From Chlorobiota bacterium (GTDB lineage: Bacteria > Bacteroidota > Bacteroidia > Bacteroidales > JAADGE01), in NCBI GenBank assembly GCA_030592825.1, contig JAUVIG010000035.1, positions 1 through 16,621 on the forward strand: a DNA stretch of 16,621 bases. The letters are read 5' to 3'. A program made the translations under genes and the position numbers. The first letter of the stretch is position 1; the number at the start of each line of letters is the position of its first letter. The notes beneath the pieces are model-generated. The model saw only the letters and a list, made by a program, of their open reading frames with translations, was not told the origin of the DNA and made no database searches. Shown here one piece after another: positions 14,046-16,621 of this stretch.

Positions 14046-16037
14046 ATGGGCTCCAAAAAAAATACAGGGATATTTTTATGTGATCCTTTAAACGGACAAA
14101 CTGAACATAGAGATATTGAACTGATTACTTCCTATGCTGAAAAATTAACTGACAAGAACAGTGTATTTCATATTTCAAGTAATTCAGTTTATGATCATAA
14201 ACATATTGAATCGATCATAGAAGAACAAAAATTTGAAAAGATCATTATTGCAGGATATATCCCCGGACTTTATAAGTCACTTTTTACAAAAGCGATGGTA
14301 AATATCGGCAAAGATCCTAAAAATATAATCACATTAAGTTTTAAAGAGTATGGAATAAAAGATCATTCTGATTTTGACACAGCTAAAGCACTATTAGCCT
14401 ATACAGTAATAGATAAACCTTTTTCTGAATTATTCAACAATAAATATATTGGCATAAATGAGAATACGCTTGTTATTGGTGGTGGTATTGCCGGTATTCA
14501 AACTTCACTTGAAATTGCCGATGCAGGAAAAAAAGTATATTTATTGGAAAAAACAGGAACAATAGGCGGGCATATGGCAATGTTCGATAAAACCTTCCCT
14601 ACTCTGGATTGTGCTGCATGTATCCTTACACCGAAAATGGTAGATGTAGGACAACATCCGCATATTGACTTGATGTCTTACAGTGAAGTAAAAGAAGTGT
14701 CCGGAAAACCCGGAAACTTCAAAGTCAAGATTCTTAAAAAAGCTCGAAAAGTGGATTTGTCAACTTGCATCGGTTGCGGTTCTTGCACTGAAAAATGTCC
14801 TTCAACAATCTTAAGTGAATTCGATTCGGGAACAACACTGAGGAAAGCAATATATATTCCGTTTCCACAGGCAGTACCGAACAAATATCTTATTGATAAA
14901 GAGATATGTACATATATTAAGGATCCTTATTTGTTTACAACTGCTACTTTCTCAAAACTTAAAAAAGAAAATGTTCCTGAAGAAATCGTAAATAAATTAC
15001 AAAAATTAAAAGGAAATTCATACGATTCTGAAACTGACTTTATCACAGCATTAGATAACACAATAGGTACGGATGAAACAAAGAAATATTTTGAACTTAT
15101 CAATAAGAATACCGGTAAATGTAAGGTATGTATAAAGTTTTGCCCGGTAAACGATTGCATTAATCTTGATGAAAAAGATGAAGAAATTGAAATAACAGTA
15201 GGAAATATTGTTGTTGCTACCGGATTTAAACCTTTTGATGCTGAAAGAGCCGACCAATTCGGATACGGAAAACTCGATAATGTTCTTACGTCATTGGAGC
15301 TTGAAAGACTTATAAATGCTTCGGGCCCTACAGAAGGAAAAATTACTTTAAGAACAAGCGATAAAAAAGGAAATAAGATATTTGTAGAAGAAGGTGAAGT
15401 ACCGAAAAGTGTGGCAATAATTCATTGTATCGGCAGCCGTGATGAGAATTATAATAAATATTGTTCTAAGGTTTGTTGCATGTATTCTTTGAAGTTGGCA
15501 CATTTAGTAAAAGAAAAACTTCCTGATGCTGATGTATATGAATATTATATTGATATGAGAGCTTTTGGAAAAGGCTATGAAGAATTTTATAACAGAATCA
15601 ATAACGAAGGAATTAATATTATCAGAGGAAAAACTGCAAAAGTTGAACAAATAAACGGAAAACTTCAATTAAGAGGGGAAAATATTCTTGAAGATAAATT
15701 GATCGAAGAAAATGTTGATATGGTTGTGCTTGCCGTAGGACTTGAAGCAAGGGATGATGCCGGTGATTTAGCAACAATGTTGGATATACCTTTATCTGAA
15801 GAAGGTTGGTTCATTGAAGCTAATCATTCTACAGATCCGTGTGGTACTATTACTCCCGGAATCAGTGTAGCAGGCGTTTGTCAAGGGCCGAAAGACATTC
15901 CCGATTCGGTTGCTCAAGCATCTGCAGCAGCAGCTAAAGTAATTCAAAGTATTCTGAAAGGAAAAATTAAAGAAACCATTAAAGATATTAAACTCACTGA
16001 TGTTCATGAACAATTGAAGGAGATTGATGTAGATTGA
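14046..16037 (+). CDS. HdrA-like iron-sulfur flavoprotein (heterodisulfide reductase subunit A / QmoA type)
   Basis: A 663-residue electron-transfer flavoprotein, cytoplasmic. Residues 1-125 correspond to the HdrA N-terminal domain but have only one Cys (Cys12). FAD-binding motifs are LVIGGGIAGIQTSLEIADAG (142-161) and the second Rossmann segment IVVATGFKPFD. DCAAC (188-192), the cluster motif CIGCGSCTEKC (241-251), Cys288 and the second group at 359, 362, 366 and 371 form the inserted ferredoxin domain. Cys461, 473, 477 and 478 match the unusual cluster site of HdrA. The C-terminus (SVAQASAAAAKVIQSIL) is typical, but the C-terminal ferredoxin domain of methanogen HdrA is absent. About 65 extra residues lie between Cys288 and Cys359. 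A QmoC-like gene follows 159 bases later, so a membrane-linked electron-transfer complex is likely. The substrate is unknown. Confidence 0.9.
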   Translation: MGSKKNTGIFLCDPLNGQTEHRDIELITSYAEKLTDKNSVFHISSNSVYDHKHIESIIEEQKFEKIIIAGYIPGLYKSLFTKAMVNIGKDPKNIITLSFKEYGIKDHSDFDTAKALLAYTVIDKPFSELFNNKYIGINENTLVIGGGIAGIQTSLEIADAGKKVYLLEKTGTIGGHMAMFDKTFPTLDCAACILTPKMVDVGQHPHIDLMSYSEVKEVSGKPGNFKVKILKKARKVDLSTCIGCGSCTEKCPSTILSEFDSGTTLRKAIYIPFPQAVPNKYLIDKEICTYIKDPYLFTTATFSKLKKENVPEEIVNKLQKLKGNSYDSETDFITALDNTIGTDETKKYFELINKNTGKCKVCIKFCPVNDCINLDEKDEEIEITVGNIVVATGFKPFDAERADQFGYGKLDNVLTSLELERLINASGPTEGKITLRTSDKKGNKIFVEEGEVPKSVAIIHCIGSRDENYNKYCSKVCCMYSLKLAHLVKEKLPDADVYEYYIDMRAFGKGYEEFYNRINNEGINIIRGKTAKVEQINGKLQLRGENILEDKLIEENVDMVVLAVGLEARDDAGDLATMLDIPLSEEGWFIEANHSTDPCGTITPGISVAGVCQGPKDIPDSVAQASAAAAKVIQSILKGKIKETIKDIKLTDVHEQLKEIDVD

Positions 16038-16060
16038 AAGAGATTGAAGAAGATTGCTGA
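16021..16060 (+). repeat. Four 10-base tandem repeats over the hdrA stop codon
   Basis: AGATTG recurs at exactly 10-base steps (16021, 16031, 16041, 16051). The unit is AGATTGAxxx, diverging to AGATTGCTGA in the last copy. The gene's TGA stop (16035-16037) is part of the second unit. Confidence 0.75.
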
Positions 16061-16132
16061 AAGTAGGCAGAAAGCAGTCAGCATATTGCAAGCATAAGAC
16101 AGGTACAGAGAACAATTTAAACACTAAACACC

Positions 16133-16148
16133 TAAACAATGTAACAAT
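16133..16148. repeat. Two octamer units like those at 1070-1168
   Basis: TAAACAAT GTAACAAT, the same 8-base pattern as the right arm of the left-hand element. AAACAATGTAACAAT (16134-16148) is a 15-base exact match to 1154-1168. It lies in the 159-base gap between the HdrA-like and QmoC-like genes, which otherwise shows no clear feature. Confidence 0.6.
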
Positions 16149-16196
16149 GTAATTCCTAATTTACAAAATTACTATTTCACTAAATTACTAAAAGAC

Positions 16197-16621
16197 ATGA
16201 GTCAACGAATAGATCCAAATTTTACATTAGAATTAGAAAAATTCGGAATATCTGAAAATAATGAATGTTTTCACTGTGGTACATGTACAGCAGCATGTTC
16301 ATTAACTGAAAAGGGAGTAATTTTTCCGAGGAAGCAAATCAGAGCAGTTCAAATGGGACTGAAAGATACACTTGCATCAAATGTTGAGCCGTGGTTATGT
16401 TATTTCTGCGGCGATTGTAATGAACAATGTCCGCGAGATGCAAAACCGGGAGAATTAATGATGTCGCTCAGAAGATATCTTACTTCAGTTTATGATTGGA
16501 CAGGAATTTCAAAATTGATGTATAAATCTAAACTGTGGGAATTCATTTTTATATTCCTTATTGCAGCCGTAGTATTAATTCTTTCAATTATATTTATGCA
16601 TGTTCCGGCTGAAGCTGAAAG
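16197..16621 (+). CDS. QmoC/HdrC-like iron-sulfur protein with membrane domain (3' end outside window)
   Basis: The frame is open from the ATG at 16197 to the window end (141 codons). Two CxxCxxCxxxC motifs are visible: Cys24/27/30/34 (CFHCGTCTAAC) and Cys68/71/74/78 (CYFCGDCNEQCP). Together they form the twin [4Fe-4S] unit of HdrC. PRDAKPGELMMSLRRYLTSVYDWTG follows, typical of the HdrC-type domain in QmoC. A hydrophobic helix then appears at about 114-134 (FIFIFLIAAVVLILSIIFM), so the protein is fused to a membrane part as in QmoC, where the HdrE-like domain exchanges electrons with the quinone pool. There is no Shine-Dalgarno sequence. The probable partner is the HdrA-like protein upstream. 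The rest of the membrane domain, heme ligands and length cannot be seen, and a plain HdrC with one anchor is the alternative. Confidence 0.85.
   Translation, partial: MSQRIDPNFTLELEKFGISENNECFHCGTCTAACSLTEKGVIFPRKQIRAVQMGLKDTLASNVEPWLCYFCGDCNEQCPRDAKPGELMMSLRRYLTSVYDWTGISKLMYKSKLWEFIFIFLIAAVVLILSIIFMHVPAEAE

Noticed and set aside
14678..16139. Antisense open frames under the HdrA-like gene
   Set aside because: The sense frame has the full set of HdrA motifs; the antisense frames show only composition effects.

Overview
The window is AT-rich chromosomal DNA of a member of the Bacteroidota, probably an uncultured anaerobic or facultative lineage. The evidence is threefold. Several upstream regions carry promoters resembling the Bacteroidota type (TTTG, about 19 bases, TAnnTTTG). 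Most starts lack Shine-Dalgarno sequences. The gene content includes a DUF4476 protein, 'outer membrane beta-barrel' proteins with signal peptides ending in AQ or GQ, and a secreted WD40-caspase protein. Nothing in the sequence fixes genus or species.

Layout, left to right. (1) Positions 1-953 hold the 3' part of an ADP-dependent sugar kinase (archaeal/eukaryotic-type glucokinase/phosphofructokinase family). (2) Positions 954-1547 are non-coding, with octamer repeats converging on a GC-rich palindrome. (3) Positions 1548-6621 hold a three-gene + strand unit: a predicted beta-barrel outer-membrane protein, a lipoprotein, and a 1132-residue exported WD40 protein with a C-terminal caspase-like peptidase domain that keeps both catalytic residues. 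(4) Positions 6676-9336, - strand, hold transketolase followed 12 bases later by ribulose-phosphate 3-epimerase, a small pentose phosphate operon. (5) Positions 9464-11031, - strand, hold a small outer-membrane barrel gene with a strong terminator, and a DUF4476 secreted protein. (6) Positions 11164-11325 hold a short palindromic MITE-like element. (7) Positions 11349-13763, - strand, hold rex, a REC-only response regulator and a membrane histidine kinase whose GTG start overlaps the regulator's stop. (8) Positions 14046-16621, + strand, hold an HdrA-like iron-sulfur flavoprotein and the start of a QmoC/HdrC-like iron-sulfur membrane protein that runs off the window.

Two parts look like systems. 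The right end reads as a redox module: Rex (NADH/NAD+ sensor) and a two-component pair whose kinase has a RegB-like GGxxxPF loop are transcribed away from an HdrA/QmoC-type electron-transfer unit. A candidate Rex operator lies just upstream of the hdrA -7 element. The left-centre caspase unit looks like an envelope-located proteolytic module (barrel, lipoprotein, WD40-caspase) with no function I can assign. The kinase, transketolase and epimerase are sugar-phosphate metabolism, but they are not in one operon with each other.
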